Below are positions 1 through 9,404 of a DNA stretch of 64,000 nt, piece after piece (position 1 is the stretch's first letter; the number at the start of each line of letters is the position of its first letter). Origin of the DNA: Phycisphaerae bacterium. Its GTDB lineage: Bacteria > Planctomycetota > Phycisphaerae > UBA1845. The translations under genes and the position numbers were made by a program. Under the pieces are notes generated by a model. It saw nothing but the letters and a program-made list of their open reading frames with translations, was not told the origin of the DNA and ran no database searches. The stretch spans positions 34,080 through 98,079 of the forward strand of contig JAJDDT010000047.1 in the NCBI GenBank assembly GCA_029260165.1. The letters run 5' to 3'.

Positions 1-2
1 CA

Positions 3-467
3 GCCTCGTTGATCGCCCGGCATCGAGGCGTGCGACTGTCGGTCTGTATGGACCTCGATCATGACGCCCTTGTCGTCGCCAGGAATCGCGACCCGTCTCT
101 TGCGGCTGTGGTCGGCGATCTTCGCTGCATGCCGTTCGCGGACGATTCGTTCAGCCTCGTCTACAACAGCAGCACCGTTGAGCACCTTCCCAAACCTGAA
201 AACGCGGTCACCGAGATGGCTCGCGTCTGCAAAACCAGCGGACACGTTTTTGTCGGTGTCCCATACGTCGCCGGACCCTTGTTCTTTCAACCGATTGTCG
301 CGCAAACGACCTTCGGAAAATGGCTTGGCACGGTATTCACCAGGGGGCGTCTCGAAAACATGCTCCGCGTTTCGGGACTGACGCCCGTTTCACACATTCG
401 CTATTTCCTGAGATTCTTCATTGGTTCGCTCGCGACGAAACGAGAGAAAAGGATTGTTTCACAATGA
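3..467 (+). CDS. Class I SAM-dependent methyltransferase, C-terminal part (cut by window start)
   Basis: The reading frame is open to the left edge, so the N-terminus with the glycine-rich SAM motif I lies outside the window. What remains fits the Methyltransf_11 fold: an acidic end of beta-2 (VCMDLDHDALVVAR), then GDLRCMPFADDSFSLVYNSS (motifs II/III of small-molecule methyltransferases), then the helix STVEHLPKPENAVTEMARV and a late strand HVFVGVPYV. The substrate cannot be told from this piece. Its TGA overlaps the ATG of the next gene (ATGA), so the two are translationally coupled. That neighbour is a polytopic membrane protein with a Rossmann tail, which suggests surface glycan or lipid modification; this is inference. 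Confidence 0.8.
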   Translation, partial: ASLIARHRGVRLSVCMDLDHDALVVARNRDPSLAAVVGDLRCMPFADDSFSLVYNSSTVEHLPKPENAVTEMARVCKTSGHVFVGVPYVAGPLFFQPIVAQTTFGKWLGTVFTRGRLENMLRVSGLTPVSHIRYFLRFFIGSLATKREKRIVSQ

Positions 468-2395
468 CGTGGGTTGGCTCGTTGGGTATTCTGTTCGCAT
501 TCATGCCAGTCTATTTCGTTCTGAGATTGCCCTTTTTTCGACTACCGTTGCACATCGATACCGGTTTTTATGTATCCAACAATACCGTAGCGAACAAATC
601 GTTCAGGTTTTCAAAGGGCTGGAATGCGCGGTACGCCGGCTGCAGCAAGGTCGTCCCGGAGTGTATTTATTCACTTGTGTTTCTTATTGGTGCGCATTTT
701 AAGAAATCAAGCCATAGCAATTACGCGATCGTATCGCGCGTGTGCGTATCCATTTACAATTTTGCCTCAGCCATCATCGTTGGGTTTGCCGCCTGCACCC
801 TCACGCATCCCGATCCCTGGATTTTTCTCACCGCCGCCATTGTTTACGCTCTCGTCTCCAGCGAAGCCCAGTACGGTGTTTATCACGAAAACGGCGAACT
901 GTTTGAAATCCCTTTCCACGCAGCCACGCTCATGTTCCTCGCGTCCGGACTGACCGCACAAAACCCGACAGGGATCGCTGCCGCCGCTTTTGTCGCGATG
1001 CTCGGAACCTGTTTCGTCAAACTCAGCTCGATCATCACCCATGCCTTTCTCTTCATCGCCGTCGCCATCGCAGTTCCAGTGGCAATCCTGCCAATCCTTG
1101 CCGGCGGAACGATCGCGACGTGTCTCTACATCGCATGGATCATGATCAACAGGCAGTCACCGATCGCCCTTGTCTCCTCGCTCTGGGGACATGAGACCGC
1201 CTGCGGTCAGCGCGTCAATCTCCGGACCATCTCCGATCGACTTACTGAAAGGGTCAGGGGATTCGCCCGCGTAGTTGTCAAACAACCATTGTTCCCGCTT
1301 CTCGCCATCGCCGGACTGGTGCTCAATCCATCCGTCCATTGGACGGCCTACGCATTGATGATCGGCATGGTCGCAACCTACCTGTTCCAGGCCGCCGACT
1401 GCTGGTACTACCGCATCCCGCTGCTCCTGCCCCTCGCGCTGCTCGCAACCAACGGCATCGTCGCACTGCAATCATTTGTCACAAACGACATCGCGATCAT
1501 CTTCCCGGTCATCTGCCTCTGGGTCGCCCACAACACCCTTCGCGCCGCCAAAATGAATCGCGACCAACTCACCCACTGGGTCTGGGAGGGTCACATCAGT
1601 TCAGACCTGCTCGCAGGCGACCTCGACCTCGAAGCCATCGCGCACCAATGGCGAACCGAAATCAACCACCGGTCACTGTTCGTCTACGGCTCGTTCAACC
1701 AGGCCTGCGTCCTGTTTGACGCCGCCTATCCGACACCCATCGTGGTCGCCGAACGCTATCTCGACGACATGTCTGTCGGCTGGCAGGGCGCGTTGTCCGC
1801 TCAGCTTGTTGCAAACACCCCCGCCTTCATCCTCGACAGCGGAAACGTATTCGACGCAGCCACAACGAGAAACCGGCTGGGCCTGGATTACAGACTCATC
1901 GCCATCCACGGCTCACAGTTCCGCCTGTTCAAACACGAAGACAAACACCCGCCATGCGGCGACATCAAATCAACGCGAACCTTCAGGCCGCAGTCAGCCA
2001 CCGAACTACGGCATGAACGCGAGCGAAGCCTCGTCGTCCCGACAGCAACCGTCTGCGACACTGCAGATCAAGATTCCAACCGCCTCCACGGGACACTCAG
2101 TCATCTACAGAATCTGGGTTGCTCCAGAATCGCGGTCTACGGAGCCGGCAGATTCACCGCCCGCCATGCAGGAATCCTGAACAGCAGCCCAATCGATATC
2201 GTCGCCATACTCGACGACAACGCAGACCAGGTCGGACCGCGATTCCTCGATTGGCCTGTCGAGCGACTCGAAAACGCCAATCCGGACGACATCGACGCCA
2301 TCCTCATCGCGTCAGACCGATACGCCGCCACCATGCACGCCAAAGCTCGCAACACCTGGGCCAACCAATTCCCCGTCATCCGCTGGGACCATTAG
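464..2395 (+). CDS. Polytopic membrane protein with C-terminal Rossmann-like nucleotide-binding domain
   Basis: The start at 464 is chosen because its ATG overlaps the upstream stop; the frame is open further up, but that part overlaps the methyltransferase. The protein is about 643 aa. Residues 1-400 hold roughly eight to ten hydrophobic segments separated by short loops, reminiscent of GT-C-type integral membrane glycosyltransferases, but I see no diagnostic motif. A soluble region follows, and residues about 550-640 contain IAVYGAGRFTARHAG, then VAILDDNADQ and IDAILIASD, a Rossmann pattern like the sugar-binding/CoA-binding tails of polysaccharide-modifying enzymes. The domain pair (membrane protein plus Rossmann tail) and the coupled methyltransferase point to envelope polysaccharide work. 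The exact reaction is unknown. Confidence 0.75.
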   Translation: MTWVGSLGILFAFMPVYFVLRLPFFRLPLHIDTGFYVSNNTVANKSFRFSKGWNARYAGCSKVVPECIYSLVFLIGAHFKKSSHSNYAIVSRVCVSIYNFASAIIVGFAACTLTHPDPWIFLTAAIVYALVSSEAQYGVYHENGELFEIPFHAATLMFLASGLTAQNPTGIAAAAFVAMLGTCFVKLSSIITHAFLFIAVAIAVPVAILPILAGGTIATCLYIAWIMINRQSPIALVSSLWGHETACGQRVNLRTISDRLTERVRGFARVVVKQPLFPLLAIAGLVLNPSVHWTAYALMIGMVATYLFQAADCWYYRIPLLLPLALLATNGIVALQSFVTNDIAIIFPVICLWVAHNTLRAAKMNRDQLTHWVWEGHISSDLLAGDLDLEAIAHQWRTEINHRSLFVYGSFNQACVLFDAAYPTPIVVAERYLDDMSVGWQGALSAQLVANTPAFILDSGNVFDAATTRNRLGLDYRLIAIHGSQFRLFKHEDKHPPCGDIKSTRTFRPQSATELRHERERSLVVPTATVCDTADQDSNRLHGTLSHLQNLGCSRIAVYGAGRFTARHAGILNSSPIDIVAILDDNADQVGPRFLDWPVERLENANPDDIDAILIASDRYAATMHAKARNTWANQFPVIRWDH

Positions 2396-2525
2396 AACAA
2401 GACCGCGCCACGCAATCGCAATGCCCAGTCCCCGAATGGGACAGGGTCGGGAATGTGTCGGTTGAACACCCGACGGTTGGCTGACCAAGCCGTTGCCGAT
2501 ACCCTGCGTCGCGGGTGAATGGTTC

Positions 2526-3953
2526 ATGTTCTATGTCGTGATCATTTTGTTGCATCTCGGGGCGTTGGTGGTGGTTGGGGCCTGGCATGCCAACCGCATC
2601 AGGACCCAGGAGGATTTCGCCGTCGCGGGGCGATCACTGACCGTCCCGATTCTCGTCGGTACCATGCTGACCACGTGGATCGGAACGGGCAGCCTGCTCG
2701 GACACTCCGAAAAAACCTGCGAAATCGGCATATCAGCCATCGTCATCCCGCTTGGCGGGGTGCTCGGCATCGCGGTGATTTCCATGGTCGCAGCCCGCGT
2801 TCGGCGATTCGGGCAAATCACCGTCCTCGACATTCTGGAGACACGGTTTGGGGTCGGGCCTCGATTGCTCGGGACCATCGCACTAATCACCGCCTACCTC
2901 GTCATCGTCAGCTATCAATATCGCGCCGGTGGGGCGGTCCTGCATCAGGTCACCGGCGACCTCTTCACACCACAATCGTGCACGCAAATCGCAGCCATCT
3001 TCATCATCGTCTACACGGTGTTGGCTGGTATGTTCTCCGTCGCGCGGACCGACGTCGCCAACGGCGTGATCATGGTCCTCGGATTTGTCATCGCCCTGCC
3101 GATTCTGTATGGAAAAGCCGGGGGATTCGACGGCATGCGCGAAGCCTTCGCCGAGACACCTTCCAAAATGCAGGTCTTCGGACCGATTCCGCCGATGGAG
3201 GCGGTCAATCTGATGCTGCCCGCGTTCCTGCTCGTAATGGGCGAAGCCAACCTCTACCAACGGTTCTTCTCAGCCAAAAACGTCCGGTCCGCGCGTATCA
3301 GCGCGATCCTGCTGATTCCCGCGATTGCGTGTGTCGAAATGATGATTATCGCGACGGCATGGGTGGCTAGCTCGTTTGTTGAACCGGAGAACCCCGCACA
3401 CATCCTGCTCGTCGCAGCCAGGGATCACCTGCCACCCATACTCGGCGCACTGATGCTCGCGGCTGCCGTGGCAATCATCGTTTCGACGGCCGACTCGTTT
3501 CTACTCGTCGTCGCCACCTCGGTGACACGCGATGTTTACCAGCGATTTCTCAATCCCGACGCCTCACCGCAGCGGTTGGTTCTCATATCGCGCGCGTCAG
3601 TCGTCGGACTTGGCGCGGTCGCGTACGCCGCTTCTCAAACCAGCGAGAAATTTCTCGACGTCGCGCTGTGGGCATACACCGTTTACGGCGCATCCATCAC
3701 ACCCGCCATGATCGCAACGTTCTTCTGGAAACGGGCCACGACAGCCGGCGCGACAGCGTCGATCGCGTCCGGTGCGATCGTGACCGTCGTGTGGTCGCTC
3801 GGTGCCATGCAAGGATGGTTCGACCAGATCGCGTGGCTTTCATCAGTCGCCGCGGTCCTGCCCGCGATTCTCGTCTCCGTGTCAGCCCTCGTGATCGTCA
3901 GTCTGCTAACGCCAAAACCACTTCCGCAGCAGTGGCAACCATTCGTCAAATAG
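2526..3953 (+). CDS. Sodium:solute symporter family (SSF) transporter
   Basis: About 475 aa with some 13 hydrophobic segments. The N-terminal pattern AWHANRIRTQEDFAVAGRSL followed by TWIGTGSLLGHSE is the typical SSF start (x-D-F-x-x-A-G-R-x-L then a Trp/Gly-rich TM). The LeuT-fold core continues through VVSYQYRAGGAVL and AAAVAIIVSTADSFLLVVAT, the latter carrying the conserved S-T-x-D-S-x-L of the Na2-site helix. It should import a small organic solute or ion with Na+; the substrate cannot be read from sequence. An ATG at 2493 in the same frame would add 11 polar residues; 2526 places the first TM at the N-terminus. The gene ends 46 bp before the convergent OPT gene. Confidence 0.88.
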   Translation: MFYVVIILLHLGALVVVGAWHANRIRTQEDFAVAGRSLTVPILVGTMLTTWIGTGSLLGHSEKTCEIGISAIVIPLGGVLGIAVISMVAARVRRFGQITVLDILETRFGVGPRLLGTIALITAYLVIVSYQYRAGGAVLHQVTGDLFTPQSCTQIAAIFIIVYTVLAGMFSVARTDVANGVIMVLGFVIALPILYGKAGGFDGMREAFAETPSKMQVFGPIPPMEAVNLMLPAFLLVMGEANLYQRFFSAKNVRSARISAILLIPAIACVEMMIIATAWVASSFVEPENPAHILLVAARDHLPPILGALMLAAAVAIIVSTADSFLLVVATSVTRDVYQRFLNPDASPQRLVLISRASVVGLGAVAYAASQTSEKFLDVALWAYTVYGASITPAMIATFFWKRATTAGATASIASGAIVTVVWSLGAMQGWFDQIAWLSSVAAVLPAILVSVSALVIVSLLTPKPLPQQWQPFVK

Positions 3954-3998
3954 ACGAGCGTACAATCGCTGCCGCCGAAACGTCATCGTCCATTCGAA

Positions 3999-6575
3999 TC
4001 AATCGCCGGGTGACGGTGGAAACGTTCGATCGACTTCATCAGAAGACGAATCACGGGGTGGACCCGAGGGCGGTGGACCCAATTCGTCGAGCAAACCTAG
4101 CGAATCCGTCGGCTTGTCCGGGGGCGACGGAGATTCCGACACCTCGCCCCACGACGATGCTTCCGACGTTGGTGAGTCTAACGACGGTGGTTCACCCAGC
4201 CTCTGATTCGGCGGAAGCGGATGCGGCGAACCGAGTACATAGGTGGATTCGTGCGGGTTGACAGGCTCCGGTCTGTCAGACGGATGCGCCGTGCCAGCGG
4301 TTGAGGCCAATGTCGAATCGAACGGATCGCGACCCGGACGAGACGGTTCAGGCTGAGGCGGTTCGACGGTTGCAGGCGCCGATGAAGACGCGAACCAGTC
4401 GTCCTTTGGCGCGAGCGGCCCGGGTGCGGGCCTGGGTGGAGTGGGTGCGTACGGGTCCGGGGAAATCACCGGAGGCTGCGGAACGGGCGCGATCGGTTCG
4501 GATGTCGGAGGCGGACCATCAGACGGAGACGGCGACGTCCCACCGGAGGGCAAATCGGGTGGCGTTGACCCGTCATCGGGCGACGGCGGCAACTGACCAC
4601 CGCGCGTCCGACCCCGCCAGGAGATAAACGCCAACCACAACATCAAGAGCACGAACGGCACCAGCGTGACGACCCAACCGCGCCATTCGATGACCTCCGC
4701 TCCATCCGCTGGCTGCCACCAGTTCATGACATCCGAGATGAAACTCGATCCGTGAATTTTTTCCTTGAGGTCTGTCCACTTCTTCCATTCGGTGAAACCA
4801 GCCAGGCTCAGTCCCGCCATCGACAAACCCATCAGAGCACCGCCTGCGACCAGTCCCGATGCTCCCAACACCCCGGCGTGCGCCGCTTTCTGATCCTTTT
4901 TCCGGCCGGCGACCAACCATTGCAGCAAACCACCCGCGAAGATCGGCGACGTAACAGCCAACGGCAAATATAGACCAACCGCAAAAGGCAATGACGGAAC
5001 AGCCAGACACTCCGCGACGAACGCACACGCGGCTCCGATGAAAATCAATTCCCACGGCAGATTCTGTTCCATGATTCCGCTGACGACCATCCGAATAACG
5101 TTTGCCTGCGGTGCGAGCATCGTCTCCCTGGCTATCGCCCCTTCAGCGAGATTCGTTTCGGGAACGAACCCATACTGATTATTGAGCAGGATCAATACAC
5201 CGGCACACGTCAGTGCCGACGTCACAACGCCGATAATCTCACCCATCTGCTGACGCTTGGGTGTCGCGCCAACAAGAAAACCTGTTTTCAAATCCTGGGA
5301 GCAGTCGCCCGCCAGCGCGATCGCAATGCAAACCACCGCACCGACACCGATCAACGCACCCATGACGTCCGCGCCAGTCAGTCCCATCGCCTTGAAAATC
5401 AGTGCGGTCGCCATCAGCGTCGCAATGGTCATTCCCGAAACGGGCGACGACGTGCTGCCAACCAACCCGACGATTCGTGATGCAACGGCCACAAAAATGA
5501 ACCCGGCCACAGCTACCGCGATGGCAACAGGCCAGCCCGCCCCACTATCCATGTTCATCCCGTAGACGCCAAGGATGACCAGAATCGTGCCGCCAAGCAC
5601 AACCCAGATGGGAATATCCTGATCCGTTCGCTCTTCACTGCCCGCCCGTCCACCGAACAGTTGAACGAATGCGAACCAGACCGACGAGACGATTGCGGGC
5701 AGCGCGCGGAGCAGGGAAATCACGCCACCAAACACAACGCCGCCAGCTCCCACATACCGAATGTAGTTGTTCCAGATTTCACCCGGAGCCATCTCGCTGA
5801 TCAATGAGTCAGACGGAGCAAACGGCGTCGCCAACCCGGAACCAAAGTAGGAAATCAGTGGAATAATGATCAGCCAGGCCACGAACCCACCGCTGACCAT
5901 GATCGCCGACACACGCAGACCGAGAACGTAACCAACGCCCAGAAGGACCGCGGAGCCTTCCATCGCAACGTTGGTCTTCATGTCAAAACCAGCAAGCTTC
6001 GACTTGACCGGAATGGTGATCGTTTCGTGCCAGAACTTGAACAACGACTCCATCATCTTGTAGACGAAGCCGATAAACAATCCACCGAAAACCAACAACA
6101 CCCCGCTACCGCCGGCTTGACCGCTCCTGAGCACTTCCGCGCACGCGGTGCCTTCCGGGTACGGCAGATTGTCGTGCTCTTTCACGATCAGATACCGTCG
6201 CAACGGGATCATCATCAGCACGCCGAGGATGCCACCGAGCACGCCAAACAACGCCATCCGCCAATAGCTCGGAATCAGATCAACCTCGGGAAAATCCTCA
6301 TTCAGAATAAACAACGCCGGCACGGTGAAAATCACACCCGCCGCCAACGACTCCCCCGCAGACCCGATCGTCTGCACCATGTTGTTCTCAAGAAGCGTCC
6401 CCCGACGCAGAATCCCGCGAAGAATCCCCATCGAAATCACCGCAGCCGGTATCGACGCCGAAATCGTCAGACCAAATCGCAACCCGACGTACGCATTGGC
6501 TGCCCCCATCACCACGCCGATCACCACGCCAAGCACAATCGTCAGCGGCGTCAATTCCCGAATCTGTTCACGCAT
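3999..6575 (-). CDS. OPT-family oligopeptide/metal-chelate transporter with long Pro/Ser-rich tail
   Basis: The start at 6575 is preferred because GGGAG lies 9 bases upstream; an in-frame ATG at 6617 would add 14 residues with a poorer site. The N-terminus REQIRELTPLTIVLGVVIGVVMGAANAYVG is the hallmark of OPT transporters, and SISMGILRG-like and NNMVQTIGSAGES segments follow as in bacterial members. About 15 hydrophobic segments span residues 10-650. OPT proteins move oligopeptides or metal chelates across the inner membrane, probably proton-driven. The last 190 or so residues are unusual: a disordered Pro/Ser/Asp-rich cytoplasmic tail without a recognised domain. The total, about 858 aa, is long for a bacterial OPT. 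Substrate unknown. Confidence 0.88.
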   Translation of the reverse strand: MREQIRELTPLTIVLGVVIGVVMGAANAYVGLRFGLTISASIPAAVISMGILRGILRRGTLLENNMVQTIGSAGESLAAGVIFTVPALFILNEDFPEVDLIPSYWRMALFGVLGGILGVLMMIPLRRYLIVKEHDNLPYPEGTACAEVLRSGQAGGSGVLLVFGGLFIGFVYKMMESLFKFWHETITIPVKSKLAGFDMKTNVAMEGSAVLLGVGYVLGLRVSAIMVSGGFVAWLIIIPLISYFGSGLATPFAPSDSLISEMAPGEIWNNYIRYVGAGGVVFGGVISLLRALPAIVSSVWFAFVQLFGGRAGSEERTDQDIPIWVVLGGTILVILGVYGMNMDSGAGWPVAIAVAVAGFIFVAVASRIVGLVGSTSSPVSGMTIATLMATALIFKAMGLTGADVMGALIGVGAVVCIAIALAGDCSQDLKTGFLVGATPKRQQMGEIIGVVTSALTCAGVLILLNNQYGFVPETNLAEGAIARETMLAPQANVIRMVVSGIMEQNLPWELIFIGAACAFVAECLAVPSLPFAVGLYLPLAVTSPIFAGGLLQWLVAGRKKDQKAAHAGVLGASGLVAGGALMGLSMAGLSLAGFTEWKKWTDLKEKIHGSSFISDVMNWWQPADGAEVIEWRGWVVTLVPFVLLMLWLAFISWRGRTRGGQLPPSPDDGSTPPDLPSGGTSPSPSDGPPPTSEPIAPVPQPPVISPDPYAPTPPRPAPGPLAPKDDWFASSSAPATVEPPQPEPSRPGRDPFDSTLASTAGTAHPSDRPEPVNPHESTYVLGSPHPLPPNQRLGEPPSLDSPTSEASSWGEVSESPSPPDKPTDSLGLLDELGPPPSGPPRDSSSDEVDRTFPPSPGD

Positions 6576-6757
6576 CAAGCCAAACTCCCAACCTGAAGAT
6601 TCCGTCACACAGGCCATTACCTGTCTGAAAACCGAGCAGAAACCTGACTATAGGGCCTCGAATCCCCGTTGTGAACCCCGCAAGGGGGCCACCAACGTTT
6701 GTCTGATGGTCCCTATATCACTACCATGGTCCATTCGTGATGTGACTGGAATAATTC

Positions 6758-7603
6758 ATGATCGATCCGATTCTTAAGCAAAAAACCGCCCAACTCGCCG
6801 AGATCATTAAACCCCTCGGACGCGTCGCGGTTGCGTTCTCAGCCGGGGTCGATTCCACCTTCATCCTGAAATTCGCCGCAGACACCCTCGGACCCGAAAA
6901 CGTCGTGGCTGTCACCGCCAAAAGCGACAGTCTCGCTGCGGCCGAATTCGAGCAGACCGTCACGCTTGCCAACCTCGTCGGCGTCAGGCACGTCGTCATC
7001 GAAACCGACGAATTCGACGACCCCAACTATCTCGCCAATCCCGTCAATCGCTGCTATTTCTGCAAAACATCACTCTACAACCACATGGCTGACTTCTGCG
7101 CATCGCACGACATTCCAGCCGCCATCAACGGCATCAACGCCGACGACCTCGGCGACCACCGACCCGGAATCCAGGCTGCCCGCGAACACAACGTCCTCAC
7201 GCCCGCCGCTGACGCAGGCCTAACCAAGGACGACATCCGAAAACTGTCCGCAGAAATGAACCTGCCCACCTTCGACAAACCCGCAAGCCCCTGCCTGTCC
7301 AGTCGCGTGCAATACGGCGAGAACATCACGCCCGAAAAACTGCGCATGATCGAATCGTGCGAAAAATTCCTGCACGAACTCGGCTTCCGCGAATGTCGCG
7401 TCCGACACCACAACAACCTCGCCCGCATCGAGGTGCCGGCTGACCGCATCAGAGATTTGCTCGACCTCGAAATGCGAAGCCGTATCGACGACCACTTCCG
7501 CAGCGCAGGCTATCAATACATCACCATCGACATTCAAGGCTTCCGAAGCGGCAGCATGAACGAAGTCATCGCCTTCGGACAGGTTCAACCGACCCTCGGC
7601 TGA
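6758..7603 (+). CDS. larE: LarE, ATP-dependent sacrificial sulfur transferase
   Basis: 281 aa. The PP-loop SAGVDST at residues 28-34 binds ATP (canonical form SGGxDS, here Ala for the second residue). RCYFCKTSLY (98-107) and DKPASPCLSSRVQYG (173-187) are strong LarE signatures. In Lactiplantibacillus plantarum LarE, Cys176 is the sacrificed sulfur donor during synthesis of the nickel-pincer nucleotide of lactate racemase; Cys179 here is the equivalent, and the lack of further cysteines around it argues for the sacrificial-Cys rather than the iron-sulfur type. No larA, larB or larC gene is in the window, so the partner enzyme must lie elsewhere. The gene stands alone, divergent from the OPT gene. 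Confidence 0.93.
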   Translation: MIDPILKQKTAQLAEIIKPLGRVAVAFSAGVDSTFILKFAADTLGPENVVAVTAKSDSLAAAEFEQTVTLANLVGVRHVVIETDEFDDPNYLANPVNRCYFCKTSLYNHMADFCASHDIPAAINGINADDLGDHRPGIQAAREHNVLTPAADAGLTKDDIRKLSAEMNLPTFDKPASPCLSSRVQYGENITPEKLRMIESCEKFLHELGFRECRVRHHNNLARIEVPADRIRDLLDLEMRSRIDDHFRSAGYQYITIDIQGFRSGSMNEVIAFGQVQPTLG

Positions 7604-7628
7604 GTATGAAAGCGTCTTCAAGCCTGAC

Positions 7629-7739
7629 GTACCGCCACCCTTTGTGGTTGAGAGAATCAATGTAGCGACCCCCCCCCGTGCGCGGCGGAATCAATGTAGC
7701 GTCACCCCTTGTGGGTGACGAGAACACCAACCAACGTCA
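7629..7739 (+). repeat. Repeat family A, copy 1, with two degraded copies just upstream
   Basis: The intact core (7695-7720) is a near-perfect hairpin: CGTCACCC, loop CTTGT, GGGTGACG, preceded by TGTAG. Two worn copies precede it: ACCGCCACCCTTTGTGGTT near 7631 and a TGTAGCGA followed by a nine-C run near 7661. AATCAATGTAGCG is repeated before the second and third units. The block lies downstream of larE and before the convergent secreted-protein gene. Confidence 0.8.
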
Positions 7740-7799
7740 AACGAAGCCAATGGCGCTACACCCGAATTGAAAAGGCCCCAGGATTCCCCAATCGAAATC

Positions 7800-9125
7800 C
7801 TACCGACAATCCGACACAACGACGTCAGCCACGGGCGAAAGCAACGATCCACAATCACCGGTGATCAGAACCTGATACGCCCCCGCGTCGTCGGCGTCGA
7901 TGTTCGTCACGGTCAACGCCGTTCCCGTCGCACCCGAAATCGACACTCCATCGTGGAACCAGAGATACTCGTCGACTTCATCAGCCACGACAAACAGCGT
8001 GAAATTCGCACCCGCGCAGAACGTCCCACCCTCCGGCGGCGTCAACAGCACCACATCCTCCAACACCGCCACGTTGGCAACGTTCAAAATCAAGACATCG
8101 CCGCAGTTGTCCGTGACCACGCAATCGTAAGACGCCGCATCCGCCGCAGACGCATCCGGAATTTCCAACACACTTGTCGTCTCCCCTTCGATGTTCTCGC
8201 CGTCACGCCGCCACTGAAACGAAACATGATCCGCGTCCACGCCGACTTGCAGTTGAAATTCGTCGCCCGGACAAGCTGTGACGTGGAGAGGCTGTTGTGT
8301 GATCGAAAAACCACACGGTCCGGTATACCGAAGCTGCAACCCGCGAAAATCCGCACGATCAACGTCGTCGTCCGCATCAAAATCAAATCCCACGCATCCG
8401 CCCGGCAACGGCCCACCACCAGGACCCGTCACGCAGGCGAAAAACAGCTCGACATCGATCAAATCAACGTCGTCATCCGAATCAATATCCCCATTCGCAG
8501 GCCCCGGCCCGCCAAAGAGCTGGAACTTGACATCAATATCCTGAAGCAACTCTACTTCGCAACACGTCCATGGAAACAAGAGATTTTGTGGGAGGAAGGT
8601 CGCCCACATACCCTCGCCGACCACTTCCTCCGTCGTTACCGCGAAAATCTGTGGCGGAAAATCAAGGACAGGCAGAATTGTCCACCACAACTTCTCACCG
8701 GAACTGATGTAGACCTGTCCACCGTCAAACCTCCCTTCGATGATTAGCCCAATGTCGTCACGGCAAATCTGAAAATCCCTGGAAGCGTCAAAACGGGCTA
8801 CAGGCTTGTCGCTCAGACGCCCATCAATCTCTTCCCAGACGAAAAAGATAATCCCATCCGGCACACCACCAGCCGCACTGAAGGAGAACCGCAACCGCCC
8901 CCCGGTCACAACCGTTCCAAACGGCAAATCCACATCAGCGGCAACCATGCCCACGATGTCCGGAGGGTCACCAAAATCCTGCGAGTAGTTCTTGTATCCC
9001 GCGAACGGTCCTTCTACGCTGAATGAATTGTCCCAAACAACGATGTCCCCCTTACCACCGTCATCCGCCAGCGTGCACGAGGCTGCGACCATCAACACCG
9101 CCATCAGCAACTTATGAAAAGACAT
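7800..9125 (-). CDS. Secreted protein with dockerin-like calcium repeats and Ig-like domains
   Basis: 441 aa. The N-terminus MSFHKLLMAVLMVAASCTLA is a Sec signal peptide. Residues about 30-200 look like a beta-rich domain with no family I can name. Residues about 205-270 contain two EF-hand-like loops, NGDIDSDDDVDLIDVELF and FDADDDVDRADFRGLQL, separated by a Gly/Pro linker: the dockerin-like pair common in planctomycetal exported proteins. The rest carries two Ig-like modules (VSFQWRRDGENIEG...YDCVV and EYLWFHDGVSISG...YQVLI), each with the Trp core and a Tyr-x-x-x strand. It is probably an extracellular or surface adhesion or binding protein. It is monocistronic, and its stop faces the family A repeats. 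Confidence 0.8.
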   Translation of the reverse strand: MSFHKLLMAVLMVAASCTLADDGGKGDIVVWDNSFSVEGPFAGYKNYSQDFGDPPDIVGMVAADVDLPFGTVVTGGRLRFSFSAAGGVPDGIIFFVWEEIDGRLSDKPVARFDASRDFQICRDDIGLIIEGRFDGGQVYISSGEKLWWTILPVLDFPPQIFAVTTEEVVGEGMWATFLPQNLLFPWTCCEVELLQDIDVKFQLFGGPGPANGDIDSDDDVDLIDVELFFACVTGPGGGPLPGGCVGFDFDADDDVDRADFRGLQLRYTGPCGFSITQQPLHVTACPGDEFQLQVGVDADHVSFQWRRDGENIEGETTSVLEIPDASAADAASYDCVVTDNCGDVLILNVANVAVLEDVVLLTPPEGGTFCAGANFTLFVVADEVDEYLWFHDGVSISGATGTALTVTNIDADDAGAYQVLITGDCGSLLSPVADVVVSDCR

Positions 9126-9404
9126 GGACCGAATCCTTTACATTGCAACAACAAAACGCGCCGCCGAATTCGCGTTTCATCTTATCAGGAAGGCACACAA
9201 AATAACAGAATACCACCGCAAAATGAAAAATAGCCGCAGCCGCCACCTGTACGGGTAACCTGATACTTGCACTCCCACCGAAGGTGGGACAAACTTCGCC
9301 AATCGTGCGGTGGGGTTGAGCACCGGAAGAAGGCTCCTGACAGCGGGCGACCAGGGAAGACCGATGCCCCGTCCTGCGGGTAACCAGTGCAAGAGGATGA
9401 TTCC

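Noticed and set aside
320..463. Upstream extension of the membrane protein gene
   Set aside because: Overlaps the methyltransferase; the ATGA coupling at 464 is the better start.
7661..7680. Run of nine C as a possible phase-variation tract
   Set aside because: It sits in a decayed repeat between genes, not in a promoter or reading frame that it could switch.
9240..9390. Block with ACGGGTAACC and GCGGGTAACC looked like a direct repeat or riboswitch
   Set aside because: Similarity is short and I could not fold it into a known riboswitch; no aptamer motif recognised.
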